The notes under the pieces are model-generated. The model saw only the letters and a program-made list of their open reading frames with translations. It was not told the origin of the DNA and made no database searches. A DNA stretch of 20,527 nt, taken from positions 1 to 20,527 of the forward strand of contig JAJYMR010000245.1 in NCBI GenBank assembly GCA_021786815.1, read 5' to 3'. This document shows, piece by piece, positions 1-7,241 of the stretch (within the stretch, counting starts at the first letter, position 1; each line of letters starts with the position of its first letter). The position numbers and the translations under genes are program-made. Origin of the DNA: Deltaproteobacteria bacterium (lineage in GTDB: Bacteria; Desulfobacterota; Binatia; Binatales; Binataceae).

Positions 1-271
1 GTATCCGGCCCACAAGCTGCAGGCTCGGCGGCGGAGCGCCGTTGCCCGGGCCGCCCGGCATCGAGAGCGTCGGGTTGCGGCTCATGTCGAACGGCGCCGT
101 AAACGCGAGCAGCGGGTTCGGCTCGCTGAAGGAGCTGGCGTCGGGCGGTATCGCATCGGCGGGCAGGCCCGCCGCGCGCACCGCTTGGCCAGCAGACCAG
201 GAACTGGCCGGCGCGCTGCAATGCGCTCCGGCCTCGGATCCAAACCCGATCGTTCTTCGACCGCCCTCGGA
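1..271 (-). pseudogene. Amidase (GatA-like signature family) C-terminal fragment, truncated at 5' end, runs off left edge
   Basis: Reading the minus strand from about position 170 down to 1 gives a typical amidase C-terminal stretch: AFTAPFDMSRNPTLSMP, then a Gly/Pro-rich loop, then LQLVGR. In this family the segment lies near the substrate channel, well after the Ser-cisSer-Lys catalytic core. The same frame meets a stop at 272-274, and the codons between about 170 and 271 do not look like amidase. No other minus frame between 275 and 525 resumes amidase sequence. Roughly the first two thirds of the protein, including all catalytic residues, is therefore missing, so this is probably a remnant rather than a working enzyme. 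The family call rests on my recognition of the FTAPFD..xNPTLSxP and LQLVG motifs. The rest lies outside the window. Confidence 0.6.
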
Positions 272-274
272 TCA

Positions 275-451
275 TGAAGGGCGCCCCGAAAAAGTCGACA
301 AGGAAAAATGAACCAAAACCTCGGCCGACACTAAGTTACGAATGGGAGACCGAAAGGGGTAAGGCCAGTTCCAATAGTCCCAGTTGTAAGACGGCGCAGG
401 CTGGGCGCTGCTGTGAGCAGGCGCTCTCGCGTAAAGCCGAACAGAGCAGAC
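275..451. other. Non-coding gap at the edge of the low-GC patch
   Basis: The short open frames here show no domain, signal peptide or ribosome site I can support. The only structure is a hairpin at 405-424, listed separately. This gap separates the amidase remnant from the PDZ-protein gene and may contain the junction of an inserted segment. Confidence 0.4.
405..424 (-). terminator. Hairpin 28 nt downstream of the PDZ-protein gene
   Basis: GCGCTGCT pairs with AGCAGGCGC around a 3-nt loop, leaving one bulged base. It lies just after the stop codon at 452-454 on the minus strand. No T-run follows it, so an intrinsic terminator is only possible. Confidence 0.3.
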
Positions 452-1144
452 TTACCTGCGCGGCAGAGTAAATGTGTACTCTTTATCCTTCCCCACGGTG
501 CGGGCCATGGTGAGCGTATCGCCACCCATCGTGGCTCCTTGCAGCTGGCCTATCGCCTCCATGAGGGTCATCTTACTGACGGGCTCACCGTTGATCTCTA
601 CGATTTGGTCGCCATACCTCACCCCGGCCCGTCCGGCAGCGGAGCTGTTTGGGGGCGCAGTTACCGTGAACGAACCTCGCTTAACAGGCGGCGTCATGGA
701 ATTGTCCTCGCTCACAAGCACCTGCACCCTAACGCCGCGGAGCTCGATCCCTGGTATCACGCAATTAACGCACCCGCTAATCATTTCATAGTAGCCTTCA
801 GACTGGGGCGTGTTCTCGGTTGCGGTTGGCGCAGTGGCGCCGGTTTGGCTGACAGTACCGGCCCCAACCGCGATTTTGAACACCTTGCTGCCGACGGTCG
901 GAAGCGCCTGCCTCACCGTCAGATACATCGTGGCATCGCCATGCAGCTTGGCCAGCTCGTTGCGCAAGTCGCTATAGTTGCGGACCGGCTGATTGTTTAG
1001 CTCAATGATCGCGAGGTTTCCCTCTAACCAATTGCAGCCGGAACCTATAGGCGGAGTTTCCACCTCTCCGGCCCGTATCCGCGGCGCCACATCCACTATG
1101 AGAGTAATGGCGATCGCCAGTATGCATGCCGCCTTGACGACCAT
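452..1144 (-). CDS. Exported PDZ-domain protein, 230 aa, possibly with a second, incomplete PDZ module
   Basis: The chosen ATG (1144) sits 7-8 nt after a GGA-type ribosome site (AAGGACGGAAGCT) and begins a signal peptide: charged MVVK, a hydrophobic core to about residue 19, and probable cleavage after residue 25 (RIRA). The frame stays open upstream, but that extension has no export signal. Residues about 157-230 form a PDZ fold with the hallmarks GRAGVRYGDQIVEINGEPV and a C-terminal beta strand. Residues about 42-80 (IIELNNQPVRNYSDL...LTVRQ) match the second half of another PDZ domain, whose ligand-binding front half is missing or replaced. A Thr/Ala-rich linker (about 95-115) and a GCVNC motif (124-128) lie between. 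No protease domain is present, so this is not a DegP/HtrA enzyme; a binding or scaffold role in the periplasm is inferred. It follows the Cys-rich exported protein gene by 67 bp and is probably co-transcribed. Confidence 0.7.
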   Translation of the reverse strand: MVVKAACILAIAITLIVDVAPRIRAGEVETPPIGSGCNWLEGNLAIIELNNQPVRNYSDLRNELAKLHGDATMYLTVRQALPTVGSKVFKIAVGAGTVSQTGATAPTATENTPQSEGYYEMISGCVNCVIPGIELRGVRVQVLVSEDNSMTPPVKRGSFTVTAPPNSSAAGRAGVRYGDQIVEINGEPVSKMTLMEAIGQLQGATMGGDTLTMARTVGKDKEYTFTLPRR

Positions 1145-1211
1145 AGCTTCCGTCCTTCTTCGAAAGTTCTTTGGCTCTCGTGCGTAGCCCGCCCTTGCGC
1201 AAAGCTCCTGC

Positions 1212-2048
1212 CTAGTTGTTGTAACCCGCGCCGCACTCATAGGTGTCCTCATACGGAGGGTTTTCTATGCATGTTAGATTATACGGATCGGTCCCGCTCG
1301 TAAGCCAACTTCCAACGATATCCTCGCCGGGTATTCTGCCGATGCAGAGGGGGACATAGTTGGAGTTTTCATAAGTGGGGCCTACAAAGAGCCACGGGTA
1401 ACCCAAATCGGTCCCGATCTTGCAGGCAGACGTAAGGTAAGAGCCGGAATCGCAATAGCAGGCGACGTATTGTCCGGCGCTGTCGTCCGGCATGCCGTTG
1501 GGCGCCGTACTTAAGGCTAGAGGGTTTCTCCGTGTCGAATTAGTCCCACACTTGGCATAGCGGCCCGACCCGGTGTTATTGCCACTCGCGGATGGATCAT
1601 AAGTATCCCACTCGCCGGTAGCCCATAAAACGATGACATTCCCGTTACTCGCGCAGTCCACCCCCACCGCCGCCGGTGCGTACTTAAGCGCGTAAGGACC
1701 ATACGCGGTGCATTGCTGGCCCCCGCTGAACTTGAAGACAACGGTACAGTTCCCGGCTGTGGGGCTGCACGATGATGGAAATCCGTCTGGGATAGTGCAA
1801 CTCGCCTCCGCCGTGCCCGCGCATGTTGGCAGCGCGACCAGAAGGAGCGCAACTCCAAGGCATGCCGATCCTGCCCGCCCGCCCCAGCGACACCACATAT
1901 GTCGAGCGGGCGCGCAGCAGACTATTGGGGCTTTTCTAAAAAATGAGAGCGCGCCATACGCCGCGAGGATAACTATCGCCAAAGGAACGGGAAGAGACGC
2001 CGATTTTTTCCCCGTAGTGCCCTTACCGTACTGCAACCATTGCTTCAT
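1212..2048 (-). CDS. Cys-rich exported protein of unknown family
   Basis: I do not recognise this family. From ATG 2048 it is 278 aa, preceded by a possible AAGGGG ribosome site about 12 nt upstream. An internal ATG at 1898 (residue 51) would give a classical signal peptide directly: MWCRWGGRAG, a hydrophobic run, then cleavage near TAEA-SC. The long form instead has an extra hydrophobic segment at residues about 18-36. Downstream of the putative cleavage site there are 12 cysteines in about 196 residues, an even number suggesting up to six disulphides in an oxidising compartment. The mature part is rich in Gly, Ser, Asn, Tyr and Pro, has few Lys, and carries an acidic, Tyr-rich C-terminus. 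It heads a two-gene unit with the PDZ protein. Base composition is visibly less GC-rich than in the genes after 2850, consistent with transfer. A partner relationship to the PDZ protein is inferred from adjacency only. Confidence 0.6.
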   Translation of the reverse strand: MKQWLQYGKGTTGKKSASLPVPLAIVILAAYGALSFFRKAPIVCCAPARHMWCRWGGRAGSACLGVALLLVALPTCAGTAEASCTIPDGFPSSCSPTAGNCTVVFKFSGGQQCTAYGPYALKYAPAAVGVDCASNGNVIVLWATGEWDTYDPSASGNNTGSGRYAKCGTNSTRRNPLALSTAPNGMPDDSAGQYVACYCDSGSYLTSACKIGTDLGYPWLFVGPTYENSNYVPLCIGRIPGEDIVGSWLTSGTDPYNLTCIENPPYEDTYECGAGYNN

Positions 2049-2119
2049 TGTCGTGGTCGCACCCCTTGGTTTAGACCCGCCCCGTTTTGCCTGACGGCGC
2101 TGGGCTTGATTAGCTCAGC

Positions 2120-2148
2120 GACATAGCGCCTCTGTGAGTAATTGTCAA
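2120..2148 (-). promoter_or_regulatory. Candidate sigma70-type promoter for the exported-protein cassette
   Basis: On the minus strand a perfect -35 hexamer TTGACA (2148-2143) is followed after 17 bases by TATGTC (2125-2120), a weak -10 (first three positions match). Transcription would start near 2113, leaving a leader of about 65 nt before the ATG at 2048. The spacing and -35 are good; the -10 keeps confidence moderate. Confidence 0.4.
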
Positions 2149-2181
2149 ATGTTATAGATCCACCGAGAATGGCTTCCCGCA

Positions 2182-2239
2182 GTTGATTGTCAATCGACTG
2201 GCTATCCGACGGTCAGTCGGCATCCCTGCCAACCGGCAG
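2182..2239. repeat. Cluster of three small inverted repeats in the intergenic region
   Basis: Three consecutive dyads occur within 58 bp: 2182-2198 (GTTGATTG-T-CAATCGAC, one mismatch), 2206-2220 (CCGAC-ggtca-GTCGG) and 2226-2239 (CTGCC-aacc-GGCAG). The surrounding 2049-2297 gap holds no gene I can support. The cluster could be operator half-sites, a structured leader or a recombination-associated repeat; the sequence alone does not decide. Confidence 0.4.
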
Positions 2240-2297
2240 TCACATTTTTACGTAACGTCGGCAACAGAGTTAAAACTAAGCTAACCGCGCAGCAGGC

Positions 2298-2805
2298 TTG
2301 CACTCCCATTTATGCGCCGAGCTTGGTTGGGATTTCTTCAATGCCCTCGCCCGCCAGTGCCTCGATGGTAAGTATGCTCTCGACCTCTTCGCGCGGCGGA
2401 AGCGCCTGCTCGAAATGCCCGAGGCTTACTGGGCTGCGATAACGACGCTGATTGTCATGCAATCAACACTGGGTGCAGCTTTGCAGATCTCCGCGAAACG
2501 ATTCGCCGGAACGGCGATGGGCTGCGTTCTCGGCGCGTTGCTCGCGAGCCATTTCGGCGCGAACGTGGCCGTTTTTGGCGCGGCGACCTTCGCAATCGGC
2601 ATCGTCTGTGACGCGCTGCATCTCGACAGGACTGCCTATCGATATGCCGGTATCACTCTGGCGATTGTCATGCTGGTGGTTCACACCGGGTCTGCCTGGA
2701 TAGTAGGAATGCAACGATTTATCGAAGTCGCGGTTGGTATCGCCGTGGGCCCGGGCTCTGACCGCTCTGTGGCCCGAAGGAGAACTGGCAACCAGCCCAA
2801 CATGA
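2298..2805 (+). pseudogene. FUSC/ArAE-type membrane protein, frameshifted and N-terminally degraded
   Basis: From about 2397 the frame reads MPEAYWAAITTLIVMQSTLGA, the signature of FUSC (aromatic acid exporter-like) proteins. It continues through four hydrophobic segments to FIEVAVGIAV. At 2747-2757 the frame breaks: removing one G from the GGG at 2747-2749 restores V-A-R-A-L-T-A-L-W-P-E-G-E-L-A and a stop at 2803-2805. That fits the small (about 165 aa) members of this family, which end in a similar ALTALWPE motif. Without the correction the frame runs on into non-homologous sequence. The N-terminus is also abnormal: the TTG at 2298 starts about 33 residues without the expected first membrane helix. 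It therefore looks like a decaying gene, although the single-base break could also be a sequencing error in a G/C run. Confidence 0.65.
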
Positions 2806-2850
2806 AGTTGATGGCCCGGGTTGCGTTTTGTCCTCGCGGGCGCCGCGGCC

Positions 2851-4035
2851 TTACACGACCCCTTCCGATTTCAGGCGGGCGAATTCGGCGGCGTCGATGC
2901 CGACCGAAGCGAGGACTTCCTCGGTATGCTCGCCGAGTTCCGCCGGCCGGCGGTTGGGAACCTGCTCCTGCGGGACCGCCGAGAGCTTGATCGGCGTGCC
3001 CATCACCTTGACGGGGCCACGCGAGGGATATTCGCTCTCGACAAGCATCGCGCGCCGTGCGACCTCGGGGTCAGCGATCACCTCGTCGAGTTCGCGCACC
3101 GGAGCGGAGGGAATTCCCTTTTCCAGCATCAGCTCGACGACGGCGTCGCGCGCCTGCCCGCGCGTCCATCCTGCAACGATTGCGTCCACTTCATCGGCGA
3201 CGCGAAGCCTGGTCGCGTGGCTTTTGTACTGCTCCTGCCCGATCAGGTCTTCACGCCCCATCAGGCGCGTGAGCGTCTGCCAATGCGCTTCGGTGAGGCA
3301 GAAGATCAGCACTTCGCCGTCGCGCGCGGGATAGACGTTGGTCGGGCACGCGCCCCAATGCCTGTTGCCCATGCGCTTGAATTTGCGTCCCTGCAGAACC
3401 GGCGCGAGTGCGCTGGTCAGCGCCGGAATCGCCACGTCCATCATCGCGACCTCCACCTTCTGTCCGCGTCCGGTGCGCTCGCGATGGAGCAGCGCGGCGA
3501 GAATTCCGGACACCAGATGGCTTCCGGTGCCCATGTCGATGAAGGTTGCGGAGGTTTTGACGCCGGCCTCGGGAAATCCGGTGATACTGATGAAGCCGGA
3601 AGCGGCCTGCACGGTGTTGTCCATCGCGCCCAGCTTTTCCCATCGGCTGCCCGCGCCGTAGCCCTTGCCGGATGCGTAGATGAGGCGCGGGCAGCGCTCG
3701 GAGAGCCGGCTGTAGCCGAGCCCGAACGACTCCATCACGCCTTCGAGATAGTTCTCGACCAGCACGTCGGCGGTTTCGATGAGCCTCAGGGCGATTTCGC
3801 TGCCGCGCGGATCCTTCAGGTTCAGCGTCACGGATTTCTTGTTCGGATTCAGCATCAGGAAGGAATAGTTCACGCTGCCGGGCGTAAGGTCGGGCCGGCG
3901 AAGCATCTCGCCCGCGCCGGGCGGTTCTATCTTGATTATCTCCGCGCCCATCGCGGCCAACTGCAACGTGCAGTAGGGCACCGCATAGATCTGTCCGAAG
4001 TCGATTACGCGTATTCCTTCAAGAGGCAAAGTCAT
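2851..4035 (-). CDS. Family III CoA-transferase (CaiB/BaiF type)
   Basis: A 394-aa protein that would move CoA between carboxylic acids in the cytosol; the acid substrate cannot be read from the sequence. The N-terminus LPLEGIRVIDFGQIYAVP and the GAEIIKIEPPGAGE loop are typical of the family. Asp167 in FIDMGTG sits where the catalytic Asp of formyl-CoA transferase (Asp169) lies. It is followed by the usual LAALLHRERTGRGQ block (from about residue 179). Length is normal and both Rossmann-like and C-terminal parts are present. The ATG at 4035 is preceded by AAAGGGACGG, a good ribosome site; the open frame extends far upstream but without homology. It lies 34 bp after the acyl-CoA dehydrogenase gene and is the last gene of that operon. 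The pairing suggests activation of an acid to its CoA ester followed by desaturation. Confidence 0.9.
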   Translation of the reverse strand: MTLPLEGIRVIDFGQIYAVPYCTLQLAAMGAEIIKIEPPGAGEMLRRPDLTPGSVNYSFLMLNPNKKSVTLNLKDPRGSEIALRLIETADVLVENYLEGVMESFGLGYSRLSERCPRLIYASGKGYGAGSRWEKLGAMDNTVQAASGFISITGFPEAGVKTSATFIDMGTGSHLVSGILAALLHRERTGRGQKVEVAMMDVAIPALTSALAPVLQGRKFKRMGNRHWGACPTNVYPARDGEVLIFCLTEAHWQTLTRLMGREDLIGQEQYKSHATRLRVADEVDAIVAGWTRGQARDAVVELMLEKGIPSAPVRELDEVIADPEVARRAMLVESEYPSRGPVKVMGTPIKLSAVPQEQVPNRRPAELGEHTEEVLASVGIDAAEFARLKSEGVV

Positions 4036-4069
4036 CGAACCGTCCCTTTTGTCGCGCGACGCGCGCGCC

Positions 4070-5236
4070 CTAGCGCAGCAGGTTTCGCGCGATAACCATC
4101 CTGTGCACCTCGGAGGGTCCTTCGCCGATACGGCGGATGCGCGCCTCGCGATACCATCGTTCGAGCGGCAACTCCTTGCTGACGCCGTAGCCGCCGTGGA
4201 TCTGGACCGCGCGATCGACGACCCGTCCCAGCACCTCGCTCGTGTAGAGCTTCGCGATCGAAGCTTCCATCCTGCTGTCTTCGCCGCGATCGGCCTTCCA
4301 CGCGCCTTCCCACGTGAGCCATCGCGCCGCCCGAATCTCCACTTCGCTGTCCGCGAGCATCCACTGGACGGCCTGGCGCCGGGCAAGAAGCTCGCCGAAC
4401 GTGCTTCTGCGCCTGGCCTGCTCGATCGCCATCCGAAGCGCCGCCGCTGCGACGCCGATATTGCACGCCGAGTACGGAAAGCGAAGCCGCGTGAGCAGAT
4501 CGAGGCACAGGTTAAGCCCCTGCCCTTCTTCGCCAAGCCGCTGCTCAAGAGGCACGGCGCAGTCCTCGAACGAGACCTCGTTGGGAAGCGCGGAGGTGCG
4601 AAGCGTCCGTATCGGGCGCGCGGAAAAGCCGGGCTGTCCTTTTTTGATGATGAAGCAGGTGATACCCGAGCGGCCGGCCTTCGGGTCGGTGCGCGTGAAG
4701 ACGACGCCCCATTCGGCCTCATGGGCGTGCGAGATGAAGATCTTGGTGCCGTTGAGGACGTAGGTATCGCCCTTTCGGACGGCGCGGCATTGGATTGCGC
4801 CGGCGGGATCGGAGCCGCCGGAGGGTTCGGTTATCGCGAAGAACGTGTGCCAGCCGTTTTTCAGCGTCGGGACGGCGTAGGCCTGGATCTGCTCCTCGCT
4901 GCCGCCGTAAATGACGGGCGGAGGGTTTCTGCCGAACACGCCCGCGCCGGGGTTGTACAGGCCCATCCGATGCTGCGCCATTTCCTCGGTGAGAACGCAC
5001 ATCGCGAACGTGCCGAGTCCGCCGCCGCCGTACTTTTGCGGCGCGCTCATGCACCACATCCCGGCGGCCTGGGTTTTCTTCGCGAGCCGCCGGTAGTCGT
5101 CTTCGGGGATCTCAGCCGCGTCAGGGTCGATTTTCTGCTCGATCGGGATTATTTCGTCGCGGATTATGCGGCCGACCTGATCGCGAAGCGCGCTCAGTTC
5201 TTCCGGCATCCTGAAGCCGCCATCATCGTGCGTCAT
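4070..5236 (-). CDS. Acyl-CoA dehydrogenase family protein
   Basis: A 388-aa FAD enzyme of the ACAD fold, which oxidises an acyl-CoA to the 2,3-enoyl-CoA and passes electrons to ETF. The all-helical N-domain spans about 10-125. The flavin-binding FAITEPSGGSD lies at 133-143 and the beta domain runs to about 235. The C-terminal helices include QIHGGYG (345-351) and the catalytic-loop motif GEGPSEVHRMVIAR, in which Glu372 matches the catalytic base of medium-chain enzymes. The Tyr that usually precedes this Glu is Gly here. The start ATG at 5236 overlaps the stop of the upstream DUF4838 gene (ATGA), so translation is probably coupled. The CoA-transferase gene follows 34 bp downstream. Chain length and branching specificity cannot be told from sequence. 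Confidence 0.92.
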   Translation of the reverse strand: MTHDDGGFRMPEELSALRDQVGRIIRDEIIPIEQKIDPDAAEIPEDDYRRLAKKTQAAGMWCMSAPQKYGGGGLGTFAMCVLTEEMAQHRMGLYNPGAGVFGRNPPPVIYGGSEEQIQAYAVPTLKNGWHTFFAITEPSGGSDPAGAIQCRAVRKGDTYVLNGTKIFISHAHEAEWGVVFTRTDPKAGRSGITCFIIKKGQPGFSARPIRTLRTSALPNEVSFEDCAVPLEQRLGEEGQGLNLCLDLLTRLRFPYSACNIGVAAAALRMAIEQARRRSTFGELLARRQAVQWMLADSEVEIRAARWLTWEGAWKADRGEDSRMEASIAKLYTSEVLGRVVDRAVQIHGGYGVSKELPLERWYREARIRRIGEGPSEVHRMVIARNLLR

Positions 5237-7104
5237 GCGCCCTCCCGGGACTTCCTTTCCTCTGCGAGGCTTCGCCGAAGCGCGTCGAGCCATAGCTCGC
5301 GGATCCATTCGAGGTCGTAGGCGCCCCAGGTTCCCTTGAACTCCGGGGCGATCGCGCGGACGTGCTCGATTGACTCCTCGATCCTGGCGACGGCCGACTC
5401 GCCGAGCGTCCTGCGAACAATTCCGCGCTCCTCTCGCGCGCGCAGATAGTCCCCCATGGCGCTTAGCACTTCCAGCCCGTAGGTCCAAAGCGCCTGCTCC
5501 GCCTCGGTGAGCGGGGTCTTGGCACCCGCCTTGATATTTTCGGCGAGTTTGACGGCGGCCTCGGCCTCTTCGAGCGCCTTGGGCAGCGCGGCTTTCTTCG
5601 AAGCGAGCCTTCGCCCCGTCATGTCGTACGGCCTCATCACGTCGCCGTAGTCGAGCACGAGCGCGGTAATCCGTTCTATCGTCCGGTACGCACGCTCCAT
5701 CGCTTCCGCGCAATCGGGATGTCGTCCCGCGGCGGTTTGCGAGAGCGCGTCGGTGGGGTCGATAGCGGGATCGCGCGTGGCGCGCACGAACGCCTCGAGG
5801 TTCACCGGATAGGCAAGCGCGCTGTAGGCGCCGAAGGTCAGGCACGAGACGCTGTCGATTCCGAGCGCGCGATAGGCGCGCATGTCGCGCGTAATGACCG
5901 AGGGCATCGCGAACCCAAGTCCGCCGAACAGGATCGCGTCGGCGTAATACTCGAAGACGTGGCCGCGTCCCTGGAAGATGTCCACGTAGCGCTTGAGCGA
6001 TTCGTAATAACGCCCATTGGTCGAGCACGACGCGTCGTCGAGCGCGTGCACGTAGCATCGCTCGCGCGGCGCCCATTCGAAGTGGACGTTCTCAAGCGGA
6101 CGTAGCTGCGGGTCGGGGTCGATCGTGTCGTGATAGGCGAGATACGCGAGCGGCACGCCGGCCCCGGCGGTCTCCTCGGCCGAGGCAACCGCATTGACGA
6201 CCTTCATATATTGGAGTTGCGGCGAGAGCCGTTTGCACTCGGAGCAGTTGCACCACGCGCCCTTCAACACGTCGGCGCCCCATATGTGCAAAAGCCGGTT
6301 CTCCGGATACTCGCGCAGATACGCGAGCGCATTGTCCGCGACCAGGCGGATGGCGTCCTGATTGGAACCGCACAGGTTCCCGTGCGAATTGCGCTTGCCG
6401 TCCTCGCCGGCCGGAAAATACTCGGGGTTCGATTCGAACCGTTCGCGCGGCATCAGCAGTTGAAGCACATGGCCGCCGTATTCGCTCGCGATCCCGTAGG
6501 CCTCGTAGAGCGCGACGACCTCGTCGATCCGAAGCCGCGTGTCGCTCGCGTGGCGGATGTACTCGAAGGCGTTGATTCCGCGGCGGCCCATCCACGGGAT
6601 GAACTCGCGATCGAACCGAAGGTGCAGTTCGAGCCGCTCCGGGAACTCGTAGTTCCAGGTCATGATGTCCGAGACGAAGGCGCGGCGCGAAAACGCGGGC
6701 GTCACGCGCAGCGGCGCTATCGCAAGCAGCGCGTCCAGTTCGATTCGCGGCAGACGCGGCGCTACGCCGGGCGGGTAGCTCGCGCCCAGCCGCGACAGCG
6801 TTTCCGCGGCCGCGTGCAGCAGTCCGCGCCCGCTTGCCGCGCAAAGTGCGAGCGCGCCGGGCGCGGGACGGGCGAGCTCAAACGCGTCGCCACAAAGGCC
6901 GGACGAGGCAGCCGGAACGCTGCCCGGCGACGCGGTATCGACGATTATGCAATTGCCCGTGACGCTCGGGTCTTCGCGCGCCGCGACCGCCCGGGAAAGC
7001 ATCGCGCCAAGTCCGTCGGCCAGTTCACGCGCCGCGACGGAAACCACCTCGGCACAGCCCGCCGGATATCTGACACCTGCACAATCCTGCTCCGCCCTTG
7101 CCAT
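5233..7104 (-). CDS. DUF4838-type glycoside-hydrolase-like protein
   Basis: A 623-aa protein resembling the DUF4838 family, thought to have a TIM-barrel core related to GH20/GH67-like enzymes; activity is not established for most members. Residues about 50-113 resemble the small alpha/beta domain that precedes such barrels (GRGLLHAAAETLSRLG). Residues 226-290 carry the family-like block NPEYFPAGEDGKR, then NLCGSNQDAIRLV, then GADVLKGAWCNCSEC. The C-NC-SEC cysteine cluster (285-290) is intact. The last 150 residues are helical. I chose ATG 7104, with AGGTGG about 12 nt upstream, over the longer open frame to 7230, whose first 42 residues look unlike a signal peptide or domain. There is no export signal, so it appears cytoplasmic. 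It is the first gene of the operon with the dehydrogenase and CoA-transferase, an unusual setting for a glycosidase-like protein. Catalytic residues were not assigned. Confidence 0.7.
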   Translation of the reverse strand: MARAEQDCAGVRYPAGCAEVVSVAARELADGLGAMLSRAVAAREDPSVTGNCIIVDTASPGSVPAASSGLCGDAFELARPAPGALALCAASGRGLLHAAAETLSRLGASYPPGVAPRLPRIELDALLAIAPLRVTPAFSRRAFVSDIMTWNYEFPERLELHLRFDREFIPWMGRRGINAFEYIRHASDTRLRIDEVVALYEAYGIASEYGGHVLQLLMPRERFESNPEYFPAGEDGKRNSHGNLCGSNQDAIRLVADNALAYLREYPENRLLHIWGADVLKGAWCNCSECKRLSPQLQYMKVVNAVASAEETAGAGVPLAYLAYHDTIDPDPQLRPLENVHFEWAPRERCYVHALDDASCSTNGRYYESLKRYVDIFQGRGHVFEYYADAILFGGLGFAMPSVITRDMRAYRALGIDSVSCLTFGAYSALAYPVNLEAFVRATRDPAIDPTDALSQTAAGRHPDCAEAMERAYRTIERITALVLDYGDVMRPYDMTGRRLASKKAALPKALEEAEAAVKLAENIKAGAKTPLTEAEQALWTYGLEVLSAMGDYLRAREERGIVRRTLGESAVARIEESIEHVRAIAPEFKGTWGAYDLEWIRELWLDALRRSLAEERKSREGA

Positions 7105-7241
7105 CGCGTAAAATCGCCACCTTTTGTATCGCGTTTTTCCGCTGCCGCGGGAATGATAACATGCGTGGGCGGGCTTGGAAGCGCCGCAACAAAGTCGCCC
7201 TTGATCGAATTTAATCCAACTTGCGCCCAAGACCTGCGAGC
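7105..7241. promoter_or_regulatory. Divergent intergenic region between the DUF4838 operon and mrp
   Basis: This 137-bp gap must hold promoters for both directions. On the plus strand TTTAAT (7210-7215) is a plausible -10, 26 bases before the mrp ATG, but no good -35 lies at the right distance. On the minus strand I see no convincing hexamer pair. The region is richer in A/T than the genes either side. Confidence 0.35.

Noticed and set aside
413..1000. 195-residue plus-strand frame opposite the PDZ gene
   Set aside because: No signal, domain or ribosome site; the minus strand shows a signal peptide and a PDZ domain.
452..1144. DegP/HtrA-type protease for the PDZ protein
   Set aside because: There is no trypsin-like domain or GNSGG motif; only PDZ-like sequence is present.
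2101..2180. A tRNA-like stretch (GATTAGCTCAG, resembling an A box) in the intergenic region
   Set aside because: The D stem pairs poorly, no T-loop consensus (GGTTCRA) follows, and no acceptor stem closes. At best a chance match or a very degraded remnant.
2821..5320. Long plus-strand open frames (2821-4095, 4049-5320) opposite the CoA-transferase and dehydrogenase genes
   Set aside because: They are Arg/Ala/His-rich translations without domains; the opposite strand encodes clear enzyme families. Typical high-GC antisense frames.
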